Assembly: GCA_025356095.1 (NCBI GenBank)
Contig: JANXUR010000072.1
Coordinates: 1 to 53,783, forward strand
Direction: 5' to 3'
Length of the DNA: 53,783 nucleotides
From: Acidobacteriaceae bacterium
GTDB lineage: Bacteria > Acidobacteriota > Terriglobia > Terriglobales > Acidobacteriaceae
Position 1 is the first letter of the stretch. Each line of letters opens with the position of its first letter. A model generated the notes under the pieces. It was not told the DNA's origin. It saw only the letters and a list, made by a program, of their open reading frames with translations, and did not search any database. A program made the position numbers and the translations under genes. This document shows, one piece after another, positions 34,438 through 43,545 of this stretch.

Positions 34438-35151
34438 ATGCAACTGGCTGGCCCCAGCTCCGGCGCACTCACCCTGCTGATTGATGCGGACGATACGCTT
34501 TGGGAAAACAACCTCTACTTTGAGCGTGCCATTGCCAAATTCATCTCGTTCCTGAATCACAGAGAGTACTCGCCCGCTGAAGTGCGCGAAGTACTGAATG
34601 ATGTGGAACGTGAGTGCATCGTGACGCATGGCTATGGTCTGCACAGCTTCGCCCACGCGTTGGTACATACCTTCGAGCGCATCTCGCAGGAGCCGATCAC
34701 GCCCGCGCTGCACCAGGAGATCCACGCGTTCGCGCATGAGATAGCGGCACATCCGATTGAGCTGATCGTCGGCGTGAACGAAACGCTGCAATACCTCGCG
34801 CGACGGCATCACTTGATTTTGATGACCAAGGGCCACATCCCCGAGCAAAGCGGCAAAGTGGAGCGTTCCGGGCTGAAAGAATATTTTTCTGCCGTGGAAA
34901 TTGTGGCAGAGAAAAACGAGCCAACCTACCGCTCGGTGCTGGCGAAATACGCGCTGGATCCCGCGCGGTCATGGATGATCGGCAATAGTCCCAAGTCTGA
35001 CGTGAACCCCTCGCTAGCGGCGGGATTGAATGCAGTATTCATCCCCCATGACAACACCTGGGTGCTGGAGCACGAAGAAGTGACGCAGCCGGAGTTGGCA
35101 TCACGGCTGAAGGTGCTGGATGGATTCGCGGAGTTGCAGAAACACTTCTAG
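34438..35151 (+). CDS. HAD-family hydrolase (YjjG-like)
   Basis: 237 residues from ATG 34438. Motif I is LLIDADDTLWENN (the DxD pair); motif II is HLILMTKGHIPEQ; the Lys motif lies in VEIVAEKNE; and motif IV is WMIGNSPKSDVNPSLAAGLN. A helical cap sits between motifs I and II. The family dephosphorylates small metabolites such as nucleotides; the substrate is not evident. It follows mqnD after a hairpin and is convergent with the dehydratase gene. Confidence 0.87.
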   Translation: MQLAGPSSGALTLLIDADDTLWENNLYFERAIAKFISFLNHREYSPAEVREVLNDVERECIVTHGYGLHSFAHALVHTFERISQEPITPALHQEIHAFAHEIAAHPIELIVGVNETLQYLARRHHLILMTKGHIPEQSGKVERSGLKEYFSAVEIVAEKNEPTYRSVLAKYALDPARSWMIGNSPKSDVNPSLAAGLNAVFIPHDNTWVLEHEEVTQPELASRLKVLDGFAELQKHF

Positions 35152-35232
35152 AGTTCCGCTCGCTGCTAGCGCGTCACCAGCCTTGTGGCTAGCGGGTGCT
35201 CCTCTGGTGGTGAGCGAGCGGTCAGGGGGTGG

Positions 35233-36186
35233 TCAGCGAGCAAAATCCACGGCTGCCGTGTTGGCGCCGCAGACCAGGATGCCCACGCGCTCGCCCGGCT
35301 GGGGCAGGTAGCGACCTGAGACCAGGCCGGCAAAGGCAGCCGCGCCGCCCGGCTCAGAGACGATACGCAGGCGATCCCACAACAACAGTTGCGCTTCACG
35401 AATCGAATCGTCGGGCACGAGCAGGACTGGGTCAAGATACTTCTGCGCCAGCGGAAACATAAGTTGACCTGCGATGTGCGCGGCCAACGAATCTTTCGCG
35501 ACACCGCCACCGGGCGCCTCGACCGGCGCGCCCGCCTTTAGCGCGTGATCGAGGTTCGGTGCCAACTCGGGCTCCACAGCAATCATCTTCACCCGGCCTT
35601 CGTACCAAGCGGCGATGCCGCCAATCAATCCGCCCCCGCCCACCGCAACCAGCAGCGTGTCGAGATTCGGCACCTGCTCCTCGAACTCCAGACCGACACT
35701 TCCCTGCCCAATCAAGGTCTCCACGTGGTCGAAGGGGTGAATCTGCATGGCGCCGGACTCAGCCACATACTGCTGGCACGCCGCTTGCGCATCGGGATAG
35801 GTTTCGCCGGGCATCACGATCTCGGCACCATAGGCTTTAAGCCGCGCGACTTTTACTGGCGGCGAAACGCTAGGCACGAAGATTCTGGCTTTGACGCCGA
35901 GCTTTCTTGCGGCGAAGGCGACAGCCGCGCCATGATTGCCGCCGGATGCCGCGGCCACGCCTGCCGCCGGAACCGGGCGTGTAAGCAAGCTGGTGAAGGC
36001 GCCACGAGCCTTGAACGAGCCACTGTGCTGCAACAGTTCCAGCTTGAAGTAGAGTTCTACGCCACGCAGGTTAAAGTCAGCACCCTCCACCTGCACCACC
36101 GGGGTGCGCCGCACGTGGGGACGAATCAAGGGATAGTTGGCGGCGATGCGCTCGCGGCTGAAAGCGGCTTGGTTCGGATTCGTCAT
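35233..36186 (-). CDS. PLP-dependent threonine/serine dehydratase family
   Basis: 317 residues from ATG 36186; the longer frame upstream shadows the Rieske gene. The fold-type II PLP enzyme shows LELLQHSGSFKARGAF with the Schiff-base Lys, the SGGNHGAAVAFAAR substrate loop and the glycine-rich phosphate cradle GGGGLIGG. A terminal SEPGGAAAFAGL carries the pyridine-N contact. There is no ACT domain, so it is of the catabolic TdcB/serine-racemase type rather than the biosynthetic one. It converts Ser or Thr to 2-oxoacids, or racemises Ser. It lies five bases after the Rieske ferredoxin gene, in the methyltransferase-Rieske-dehydratase operon. Confidence 0.88.
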   Translation of the reverse strand: MTNPNQAAFSRERIAANYPLIRPHVRRTPVVQVEGADFNLRGVELYFKLELLQHSGSFKARGAFTSLLTRPVPAAGVAAASGGNHGAAVAFAARKLGVKARIFVPSVSPPVKVARLKAYGAEIVMPGETYPDAQAACQQYVAESGAMQIHPFDHVETLIGQGSVGLEFEEQVPNLDTLLVAVGGGGLIGGIAAWYEGRVKMIAVEPELAPNLDHALKAGAPVEAPGGGVAKDSLAAHIAGQLMFPLAQKYLDPVLLVPDDSIREAQLLLWDRLRIVSEPGGAAAFAGLVSGRYLPQPGERVGILVCGANTAAVDFAR

Positions 36187-36191
36187 TGTGC

Positions 36192-36530
36192 TCACTTCGT
36201 TGTACTCACTTCGTTGGCGACTGCGTCGGGCAGCTCGACCCACACCTCGGCTGCCTCCGCTTTCACCGCAAACATGGTTTGCCGGGAATTGTGCACACCG
36301 ATGCCGGTGACTGGGTCGAATTCCCAGCCATGCCAAGGACAAACGACCTTGCCGTGCTCAATTGTTCCTAGGCCTAGAGGCCCGCCGCGATGCGGGCAAA
36401 CGCCATCCATGGCACGGATCTCCCCGTGAAAGCGGGAGACGCACAGCGTCTTAGCCTCGCAGACGATCTCGCGGACTTCGCCTTCTGGCGGCATTTCTGT
36501 GTCCGTACCTAACCGACTCCATTGCGACAT
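36192..36530 (-). CDS. Rieske [2Fe-2S] ferredoxin
   Basis: 112 residues from ATG 36530. The two cluster-binding boxes are CPHRGGPL (Cys, His) and CPWHGWEF (Cys, His), spaced 17 residues apart as in NirD-like and dioxygenase-type Rieske ferredoxins. It is small and soluble, with no signal peptide. Such proteins carry electrons to Rieske oxygenases, and an oxygenase is encoded at 45161-46267, so this is a candidate partner. It lies between a methyltransferase gene (46-base gap) and the dehydratase. Confidence 0.92.
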   Translation of the reverse strand: MSQWSRLGTDTEMPPEGEVREIVCEAKTLCVSRFHGEIRAMDGVCPHRGGPLGLGTIEHGKVVCPWHGWEFDPVTGIGVHNSRQTMFAVKAEAAEVWVELPDAVANEVSTTK

Positions 36531-36576
36531 CACCAAGCCAACTTTCTAAAAACTTGCCGAGGCCCCAGCCCTCAGC

Positions 36577-37293
36577 TTACGCTGCCTTCTTACCAATCAG
36601 TAACAGCGCTCCGATGCGCTTGAAGTCCCGCAGTTCTTCGGCATTGCGGAACCACTTGCCACTATATTCCGTGGGCGTCGGTGAGTGGTCGGCAATACGC
36701 AGCGAGCGCGCATTCAACCCATGCGCGCCAAGGAGCGCAACATACTCCGCCTCACTTTTCACCTGCACCGCAACCTGCAAGGCATCGGCCCAGCGCAGCG
36801 AGTAGTGGTTGTCGGTATAGAGGTTGATCAGGATGAAGAGTTCGCCGCCGGGTGCAAGCACGCGGCACAATTCGTTGAGCGCCTTGCCTTGGTCTGCGTA
36901 GTAGTAGAACGATTCGACCGAAAGCACCTTGTCGAAGAAGCCATCTTCCGCCGGAATGCTCGCTGCCGATCCCCACAAAAACTGGGCGTTGGCAACTTGG
37001 GCAGAGTTCGTACGCGCCAGTGTCACCATCTCGTCAGAAACGTCGAGTCCGATGGCTGCGCCTCGGCCTTCGGCGTCACCGGCTACGCGTTCGGCCAGCA
37101 GGCGCGTGGCCCAGCCCGCGCCGCAGCCGAGGTCAAGTACACGCTCGCCCGGACGCAGGTTCATCAGCGCCAGCGTCTGGCCGGTGATATCGGCGTGGTG
37201 GCGCTCCATCTCTTCGCCACGGCCGTCGGCGGCCCAACGGTTGAACTCAGCTTGCAGCTTTTGGTCTGCAGTGGATTGCTGCGGTTTGGTCAT
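36577..37293 (-). CDS. Class I SAM-dependent methyltransferase
   Basis: 238 residues. SAM-binding motif I is RVLDLGCGAGWATRLLAE; motif II region GAAIGLDVSDEMV; later come FFDKVLSVESFYYYAD and VLAPGGELFIL. The fold is the UbiE/Methyltransf_11 type. The substrate cannot be read: the C-terminal half lacks a diagnostic motif. It leads the minus-strand string with the Rieske ferredoxin and the dehydratase and is divergent from the zinc-ribbon gene. Confidence 0.88.
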   Translation of the reverse strand: MTKPQQSTADQKLQAEFNRWAADGRGEEMERHHADITGQTLALMNLRPGERVLDLGCGAGWATRLLAERVAGDAEGRGAAIGLDVSDEMVTLARTNSAQVANAQFLWGSAASIPAEDGFFDKVLSVESFYYYADQGKALNELCRVLAPGGELFILINLYTDNHYSLRWADALQVAVQVKSEAEYVALLGAHGLNARSLRIADHSPTPTEYSGKWFRNAEELRDFKRIGALLLIGKKAA

Positions 37294-37413
37294 AGAACTC
37301 TCTTTTGAATACCGATGTGAGCTGGGGGAACGCTAGGGGAACGCTGTGTGAACGCCACTCAACGCCGAAGCATTCGCACCCTGCCGCATGATTATGCTAC
37401 AGTCCCTAGCAAC

Positions 37414-37602
37414 ATGACTCAAACTCCCGGCTCCGGGCACAGCGTACCCCCGACACGCAGCGATGCGAATGTACCTATTTTTTATTGCCCGCAGTGCGCG
37501 GCAGCAGTGCATGATCCGCTCACTTGCGGAGACTGCGCGGCACTGATTTGCCGTCGTTGCGGCAGCCCACTGGAATCGCCCGACGACCTGGGGATCGGAT
37601 AG
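37414..37602 (+). CDS. Small zinc-ribbon protein
   Basis: 62 residues from ATG 37414; the longer frame lacks any feature. It holds four CxxC-like pairs in FYCPQCAAAVHDPLTCGDCAALICRRCGSPLE. Two of them suffice for a zinc ribbon, and all six central Cys could bind one or two zinc ions. It is followed by an APC permease with a two-base gap, so the two are co-translated. Function is unknown; a role in RNA or protein binding is guessed. Similar short proteins are common in acidobacteria. Confidence 0.7.
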   Translation: MTQTPGSGHSVPPTRSDANVPIFYCPQCAAAVHDPLTCGDCAALICRRCGSPLESPDDLGIG

Positions 37603-37604
37603 CT

Positions 37605-39026
37605 ATGGCGGAGACCTCACCCACGGCGGTCAGCATCGCGGAAGATGGCAGCGGCAAGCCTTCGCTGCTTCGTGGCCTTTCTCTGCTGGATGCCACGCTG
37701 TTCATTGTCAGCGGTATCATCGGCTCATCCATTTTCTTGACGGCGAAAGATATCGCTGGCCCGCTACCTCATCCCACATTGTTTCTCGGGGTGTGGGTGC
37801 TGGGCGGGCTGATTTCGATGTGCGCCGCTTTGGCCTTTGCCGAGATGGCTTCGATGTTCCCGGAGAGCGGTGGGCAGTATGTTTTTTTGCGCGAAGCTTA
37901 TGGCGACTACGCCGGATTTCTTTACGGGTGGATGTACCTGACCGTAAGCAGTGGCGGCAGCATCGCAGCGCTGGCGGTGGCGAGCGGTGCCTATGCGGGC
38001 AAAATACTTCCTATGTTTGCGCAAGAAAACATCCTGTTTACCGTTGCGGGGATGCCCATCAACGCGACGCAGGCTTATGCCATTGCGGCCATTGCGTTCC
38101 TTACCTGGGTAAATGTAACCGGGGTGCGCGAAGGCGCGATGATGCAGAATATTGCCACATGGGCACGAACCATCGCGATGGTGGCATTCATTATTCTTGG
38201 CCTGACCGTTGGGCGCGGGGCGTGGGCAAACTTTCACGCGGCAGCATCGGGAGTCACGTCTCTTTCCATGGGATATTCGCCGGGGCAATTTGTGGGCGCG
38301 ATTGGCATCGCGCTGATTCCGGTGTTTTGGGCTTACGACGGTTGGGTTTATTCCACATTTGTTGCGGGTGAAGTGAAGAACGCACAGCGCAATGTGCCGA
38401 TTTCTATTGTGCTGGGATTGTTGATCGTCGGCGTGCTGTACGTGGCGATGAATGTGGTTTACGTGTACGCCATGCCGACCAGTGCGATTGCGAAGGAAGA
38501 AGCTGTTGCGTTCGCCTCGGCCACGTCACTGTTTTCGCCGTCGGCAGCGGTGTGGCTTTCGGCGACGATTGCCATTGCGTGCTTTGGCGCGGCGGCCAGT
38601 TGCGCGCTGGGCGGCGGACGCATCTTCTACGCCATGGCGAAGGATGGGGTCTTTTTCCCGCAGATGGCGGCGGTACATCCGCGCTTCCGCACGCCTGCGA
38701 TCGCGTTGATTGTGCAGGGAGTGTGGTCCGCGATTCTGACCCTGAGTGGCCGCTACGACCAGCTGTACACCTATGTGATCTTTATGATGGTGCTGTTCTA
38801 CGTGATGACGGTAGTTGGGCTATTCATTCTGCGCTGGAAGCGTCCGGACGCGCCGCGCCCTTATCGCTGCACTGGCTATCCGTGGTTACCGGCGATTTAT
38901 CTGCTGGTAGCTGGCGCGTGGACATTGAATACGCTGATCGAGCGGCCAAAAGAGTCGCTGATTGGCGTGGCGATTGTGTTGGCGGGCACGCCGATTTACT
39001 GGTATTACAAGCGGAAGGCGGCCTGA
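37605..39026 (+). CDS. APC-superfamily amino-acid permease
   Basis: 473 residues from ATG 37605, two bases after the zinc-ribbon stop. Twelve membrane helices are predictable. The first has the APC signature FIVSGIIGSSIFLTA, the conserved Gly-rich helix 1 that binds the amino-acid carboxylate. Helix 6 has PVFWAYDGWVYSTFVAGEVKN. There is no substrate motif beyond this. It would be a proton- or sodium-coupled uptake system or exchanger for amino acids. Lying in a cluster of amino-acid degrading enzymes, it may import the substrate. Confidence 0.92.
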   Translation: MAETSPTAVSIAEDGSGKPSLLRGLSLLDATLFIVSGIIGSSIFLTAKDIAGPLPHPTLFLGVWVLGGLISMCAALAFAEMASMFPESGGQYVFLREAYGDYAGFLYGWMYLTVSSGGSIAALAVASGAYAGKILPMFAQENILFTVAGMPINATQAYAIAAIAFLTWVNVTGVREGAMMQNIATWARTIAMVAFIILGLTVGRGAWANFHAAASGVTSLSMGYSPGQFVGAIGIALIPVFWAYDGWVYSTFVAGEVKNAQRNVPISIVLGLLIVGVLYVAMNVVYVYAMPTSAIAKEEAVAFASATSLFSPSAAVWLSATIAIACFGAAASCALGGGRIFYAMAKDGVFFPQMAAVHPRFRTPAIALIVQGVWSAILTLSGRYDQLYTYVIFMMVLFYVMTVVGLFILRWKRPDAPRPYRCTGYPWLPAIYLLVAGAWTLNTLIERPKESLIGVAIVLAGTPIYWYYKRKAA

Positions 39027-39105
39027 TCTTGATAGACCTGCGCGGATAGCGCCTTGATTGTGGCAAAAGAACAAACCAAGGTGCCTCCGCCGCCAGCTTT
39101 GATGT

Positions 39106-40389
39106 TCATTTCCCCTTGTACACCACGCCGCCCTTCATCACGAAAGGCACATCTTCCAGCAGATGGATGTCCTTCAGCGGGTCGCCGCTTACCGCCACCA
39201 TGTCGGCAAACGCGCCGGGCTTTATCGCGCCCAGATCGTTCGATTTCCCCAGTAAATCCGCGGCGTTCACCGTGGCAGACTGAATCGCTGCCATCGGCGT
39301 CATTCCATACTTCACCATAAAGGCAAACTGCTTGCCGCTTAGCCCGTAGGGGCACACACCCGCGTCAGTGCCAAAGCTCAGCTTAATGCCCGCCTTTACC
39401 GCCTTGGTAAAGTTTTGCCGATGCACTTCGCCGAGCGCGCGGTCGTGCTCCAGGAAATCCATAGGGATGCCGCCCTTGCGGCCTTCTTCCTGTATGCACT
39501 CCTCGTCATAAATATCCATGTCAAGATATGTGCCATGCGCCTTGGCCAGGGCAATGCCTTCGTCGTCAATCAGGGTGGCATGCTCCACGCTGGCGACGCC
39601 CGCGCGAATCGCATTCTTAATACCTTCGGGCGCGTGGGCATGGGCTTCCACGCGCAGTCCGTAGTTGTGAGCCTCGTCGACTGCGGCGGTTAGTTCTTCG
39701 AGCGTAAACTCCTGCGTATAGGGACTGCTGCCGTGCGTGAGCACGGCGCCCGTTGCCAGTACTTTGATGTGATCTGCACCCGCGTGGTAGAGGAGTCGCA
39801 CCTTCTGGCGTACCTCCCATGGATTGTTGGCTTCGCCGAGCCGCAAATCGAGCGGCAGTTGGATGTCTGGTGCCAGACCGGTCATGGCGCCAGCACCGCC
39901 GGTCACGGTGATATATGCGCCTGCCACAAACATGCGTGGCCCTATGATGTCGCCACGATTGATGGCATCGCGGAGGGCTACGTCATTGAGCGCTCGGTAC
40001 ACGCCGACATCGCGCACTGTGGTGAAGCCCGACTCCAGCACCACACGCGCGTTCTTCACGGACTCCAACGCAGACTGCGCGGCGGACTTCTGCACCTGTG
40101 CCAGCGGCTCGGTGCTCCACGCGCCATCAGCGATGTGGGTGTGGCAATCAATCAACCCGGGGAGCACGGTCATCTGGCTAAGATCAATCATCTGTGCGCC
40201 CGCCGGAATCGTTAACCCAGCGCCTACTGCGGTGATGCGGCCTGTCTTCGCATCTAGCAGAATCGTTTGATTCTCAAGGACACGCGCATGTTCGGCATCA
40301 ATCAGCCGCCCAGCCCTGACGGCGATGGTTTGGGCGAAAGCGGCGAGAGTTGATAGCAGGAACACAAGACAAGCAAAACAGATCTTCAT
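39106..40389 (-). CDS. Exported metal-dependent amidohydrolase
   Basis: 427 residues from ATG 40389, preceded by GGGAGG; a longer frame exists without such a site. A signal peptide (MKICFACLVFLLSTLAAFAQ) marks it as exported. The amidohydrolase fold shows DCHTHIAD (metal ligands), the Lys in HIKVLATG, HAHAPEG, EHATLID and the Asp in FGTDAG. It resembles the imidazolonepropionase/Xaa-Pro dipeptidase group. It may hydrolyse N-acyl amino acids or prolyl dipeptides in the periplasm. It is convergent with the APC permease gene, which may import the product. Confidence 0.88.
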   Translation of the reverse strand: MKICFACLVFLLSTLAAFAQTIAVRAGRLIDAEHARVLENQTILLDAKTGRITAVGAGLTIPAGAQMIDLSQMTVLPGLIDCHTHIADGAWSTEPLAQVQKSAAQSALESVKNARVVLESGFTTVRDVGVYRALNDVALRDAINRGDIIGPRMFVAGAYITVTGGAGAMTGLAPDIQLPLDLRLGEANNPWEVRQKVRLLYHAGADHIKVLATGAVLTHGSSPYTQEFTLEELTAAVDEAHNYGLRVEAHAHAPEGIKNAIRAGVASVEHATLIDDEGIALAKAHGTYLDMDIYDEECIQEEGRKGGIPMDFLEHDRALGEVHRQNFTKAVKAGIKLSFGTDAGVCPYGLSGKQFAFMVKYGMTPMAAIQSATVNAADLLGKSNDLGAIKPGAFADMVAVSGDPLKDIHLLEDVPFVMKGGVVYKGK

Positions 40390-40514
40390 GAACAACCCTC
40401 CCGGCGATTCGTATGGAGACATCTTAATGCGAACTTGAAGCAAAGAAGAGAGGCACAGTGAAATTTGCTTTCTCTGTGCCTCGGTGCCGCTGTGTGCGAT
40501 CTTGCGCGTGCTAC

Positions 40515-41723
40515 TTAAACTGGCGTTGCGGTCTTACGCGCCGGGTTAAAGAATGGCAGGTCCACGACCGTGACCGCTACGGTCTTGCGGGCCGATTCCA
40601 CCGTCATTTCCATGCTCAGGCGTTGTCCGGCGGCGGCGTATTCGGTGCGGACACTGGCCAGCGCTATCATTTTTTTGAGCAGCGGTGACCAGGTTTGAGA
40701 CGTCGCTTTGCCGACCTGTGCGCGCCCCATATAAATGGGGATGTGCGTACGTGACGTGGTGGAAGGCGTCTGCGGCGCGAGGCCAATATCGTCAAACAGT
40801 TTTTCTACTTCGTCCCACTCCACTTCCAGACCCACTAATTGGCGGGCCGCACCTGTGGTTGCCTCCCGCATAAGCGCCGCCTTGCCCACAAAGTTTTCTT
40901 TATTCAAGTGCACCATCTTGCCAAAGCCTAGTTCATACGGCGAATATTTTTGCGACTCGATGAGCGCCTTCTTGCTGCTCACATAATCCACATCGGCCAG
41001 CAGCAGGCCAGCTTCCACGCGTGCCACATCGAGCGCCAACATTCCAGCCGCATGCAGGTCATACTTTTTGCCCGCAGCCATCAGCGCATCCCACACCCGC
41101 GGTGCACTGGCCGGGTCGCGCTGCAGCGGAATCCAGATTTCGTAGCCCAGATCGCCGGTGTAGCCGGTGCGCGAAATATCTACTGGCACGCCCGCGATCG
41201 TTCCTGAGGTCACGCGAAAATAGCGCAGATTCGCAATGTCGGCGTCGGCCACTTCCTTCAGCAATTTGGCCGAGGTCGGCCCCTGTAATGCCAGCGCGCC
41301 CACGCTTTCGCTGATGTCCTCCACTTGCACGTCCATGCCTAGAGCATTCTGGCGGAACCAACGCAAACTGGGGTCGGCGGCCGTCCAGCGGTAGACGTTT
41401 TCATCAAGCCGGGTGATGGTGCCGTCATCCACCACCTTGCCTTGCTCGTCGCACCAGCAGCAGTAGATGACCTGCCCGATTTTCACCTTGGTGATGTCGC
41501 GAGTGATCACGCGATTCACCAAACGGGTGGCATCGGGCCCACTCACCATGTACTTGTAGAGCGGCGAAATATCAATCAGCGCCGCCGCGTTGCGGATGGC
41601 GTTGTATTCGTGCTCGTGATGCGTTTCATAAACGCTGACGGTGTAGTATCCTGACCATTCCCGGTAGTTCAAACTGTGGCACAGGGCCAAGGTACGATCG
41701 TGAAAAGCTGTTCCTACAGGCAC
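40515..41723 (-). CDS. GcvT-like tetrahydrofolate-dependent aminomethyltransferase/demethylase
   Basis: 402 residues from a GTG at 41723, with AAGGAG five bases upstream. The GCV_T domain is seen in NAAALIDISPLYKYMVSGPDA, the folate-binding loop QGKVVDDGTITRL, and SRTGYTGDLGYEIW. The GCV_T C-terminal barrel includes VNFVGKAAL-like NKENFVGKAALM and IYMGRAQVGKATSQTWSP. GcvT, sarcosine/dimethylglycine oxidase tails and DmdA share this fold, moving a one-carbon unit to tetrahydrofolate. No gcvP/gcvH is near, so a demethylase role is likelier than the glycine cleavage system. It is divergent from the FAD-oxidoreductase/Rieske-oxygenase genes. Confidence 0.87.
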   Translation of the reverse strand: MPVGTAFHDRTLALCHSLNYREWSGYYTVSVYETHHEHEYNAIRNAAALIDISPLYKYMVSGPDATRLVNRVITRDITKVKIGQVIYCCWCDEQGKVVDDGTITRLDENVYRWTAADPSLRWFRQNALGMDVQVEDISESVGALALQGPTSAKLLKEVADADIANLRYFRVTSGTIAGVPVDISRTGYTGDLGYEIWIPLQRDPASAPRVWDALMAAGKKYDLHAAGMLALDVARVEAGLLLADVDYVSSKKALIESQKYSPYELGFGKMVHLNKENFVGKAALMREATTGAARQLVGLEVEWDEVEKLFDDIGLAPQTPSTTSRTHIPIYMGRAQVGKATSQTWSPLLKKMIALASVRTEYAAAGQRLSMEMTVESARKTVAVTVVDLPFFNPARKTATPV

Positions 41724-41758
41724 ATGAGCTCCTTGCGCGTGGCGATTCTCGCCGCCGG

Positions 41759-41788
41759 ATTATAGCGGGCCATTCCGCTGTCTCGCAA
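41759..41788 (-). promoter_or_regulatory. Promoter of the GcvT-like gene
   Basis: Read on the minus strand, TTGCGA (complement of 41783-41788) and a consensus TATAAT (complement of 41759-41764) are 18 bases apart. Transcription would start near 41752, about 29 bases before the GTG start. Confidence 0.65.
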
Positions 41789-41813
41789 CGCATCCCACCC
41801 TGCAGCAGACTTG

Positions 41814-41851
41814 TTGCGGCAGGCTTGCTGAGAACGAGTAGAATTTCTACT
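41814..41851 (+). promoter_or_regulatory. Promoter with overlapping palindromic operator candidate
   Basis: TTGCGG (41814-41819) and TAGAAT (41839-41844) with 19 bases between them form a plausible weak promoter for the FAD-oxidoreductase genes. The -10 is embedded in a perfect palindrome, AGTAGA-ATT-TCTACT (41837-41851), a likely regulator-binding site in this divergent spacer. The remainder up to 41948 holds AAGGAG just ahead of the ATG. Confidence 0.6.
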
Positions 41852-41948
41852 TACCTTTCAGTGATAACAGAAATGCGTGGTTCCCGCGAGTGCATTGCTA
41901 ATCGCATCGGGGAATAAAGTTGACCGAAGATCAAGGAGAGCCGCACAA

Positions 41949-43544
41949 ATGGCCTCAAGTAGCAAGTATGACGTGATCGTAATTGGCGGTGGCCATAACG
42001 GCCTGACCCATGCCGCGTACCTGCAACGCGCGGGCAAAAAGGTGCTAGTGCTGGAGCGGCGCCATGTGCTGGGCGGCGCGGCCGTGACGGAAGAAGTCTT
42101 TCCCGGCTTTAAGTTTTCGGTGTGCAGCTACGTGGTCTCGCTGCTGCGGCCGGAGATTATCCGCGACCTCGACTTGCCGCGGCATGGTCTGGAGATTCTG
42201 CCGCTCGATGGCACGTTTACCCCCATGCCGAACGGCGACCATCTGTGGCGGGTGAATGACCACGGCCTGACTCGCCGCGAAATCGCACGCCACTCCCGCG
42301 TGGACGCGGAAGCCTACGACGAATTCGGCAAAGCCATGCAGCAGATGTGCCGCTTTGTGAAGCCGATCTTGAATATGGTGCCGCCTGATCCCACTTCGTT
42401 GAATCCTAAGGATCTCGGCAAGCTCTTATTTCTCGGCAACCGCTTCCGCAAACTGAACGCGCAAGAAAAATACGATCAAGTGCAACTGATGACGATGAGC
42501 GCGATTGATTTTCTTGACCAGTGGTTTGAGACCGACGTGCTCAAGGCGACCATGTCGGCATCAGGAATCATTGGAACTTTTCTTGGCGTACGCTCGCCGG
42601 GCACGGCCTACGTGCTACTGCATCACTACATGGGCGAGATTGATGGGGCCTTTCGCGCTTGGGGGTTTGCGCGCGGTGGAACGGGAGCAATCTCCGAAGC
42701 AATTGCCAGCGCCGCCCGCGAGGCGGGCGTCGAAATTCGCACGAAGGCTGGCATAGCGCAGATTCTGGTGAAAGATGGCAAAGCGATTGGGGTTGCGCTA
42801 AACAACGGGGACGAGATTTACGCGGATGTGATTTCTTCTAGCGTGGACCCGCGTAACACGTTTAGCAAGATGATTGAGGCGCGGCACCTACCGGGCGACT
42901 TTCTGGAAGATGTAAATCGCTATAAATACCGGGGATCGTCGGGCAAGGTGAACTTAGCGCTGGACGCGTTACCGAACTTTACTGCCATGCCCGGCGAAGG
43001 CCCGCACCTGCGCGGCGCAATATCTATTTCGCCTAGTGTCGAATATATGGAACGCGCTTACGACGACGCTAAGTATGGCGACTTTTCGCGGCACCCCTAT
43101 ATTGATATGGTGATCCCTACACTCACGGATCCCTCCCTTGCGCCCCCGGGTAAGCACGTGATGAGTTGCTTTGTGCAGTACGCGCCCTACAAGCTGCGCG
43201 AAGGTAACTGGGACGAGAAGAAAGAAGCCTTCGGAGATACTGTAATTAATACCATTGCTGAATATGCTCCTAACATCAAGGATATTATCCTTCACCGGCA
43301 AGTCGTCACTCCGTTGGACTTAGAACGTGAGTTTGGGTTGAGTGAAGGCAATATCTTCCAAGGCGAGTTGTCGCTGGAGCAACTCTTTTTCCTTAGGCCG
43401 GCACCGGGCTGGGCGCGCTTCCGCACTCCGATTAAAAACCTCTATATGTGCGGCTCGGCAACGCATCCGGGTGGCGGGATCATGGGGGCGCCCGGAAGGC
43501 TCTCCGCACTGGAAGTGATTAAAGATATGAAGGGAGGCGTATAG
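41949..43544 (+). CDS. FAD-dependent oxidoreductase, CrtI/PYROXD2 type (first paralogue)
   Basis: 531 residues from ATG 41949, with AAGGAG ten bases upstream. The dinucleotide-binding motif VIVIGGGHNGLTHAAYL is followed by LVLERRHVLGGAAVTEE at about residue 35, and the C-terminus has the FAD motif NLYMCGSATHPGGGI. These are the marks of the phytoene-desaturase-like flavoprotein family, which includes PYROXD2 and amine-oxidase-like enzymes. No carotenoid genes are present, so desaturation of a carotenoid is unlikely. It is followed after one base by a second paralogue and then by a Rieske oxygenase. Confidence 0.85.
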   Translation: MASSSKYDVIVIGGGHNGLTHAAYLQRAGKKVLVLERRHVLGGAAVTEEVFPGFKFSVCSYVVSLLRPEIIRDLDLPRHGLEILPLDGTFTPMPNGDHLWRVNDHGLTRREIARHSRVDAEAYDEFGKAMQQMCRFVKPILNMVPPDPTSLNPKDLGKLLFLGNRFRKLNAQEKYDQVQLMTMSAIDFLDQWFETDVLKATMSASGIIGTFLGVRSPGTAYVLLHHYMGEIDGAFRAWGFARGGTGAISEAIASAAREAGVEIRTKAGIAQILVKDGKAIGVALNNGDEIYADVISSSVDPRNTFSKMIEARHLPGDFLEDVNRYKYRGSSGKVNLALDALPNFTAMPGEGPHLRGAISISPSVEYMERAYDDAKYGDFSRHPYIDMVIPTLTDPSLAPPGKHVMSCFVQYAPYKLREGNWDEKKEAFGDTVINTIAEYAPNIKDIILHRQVVTPLDLEREFGLSEGNIFQGELSLEQLFFLRPAPGWARFRTPIKNLYMCGSATHPGGGIMGAPGRLSALEVIKDMKGGV

Positions 43545-43545
43545 C

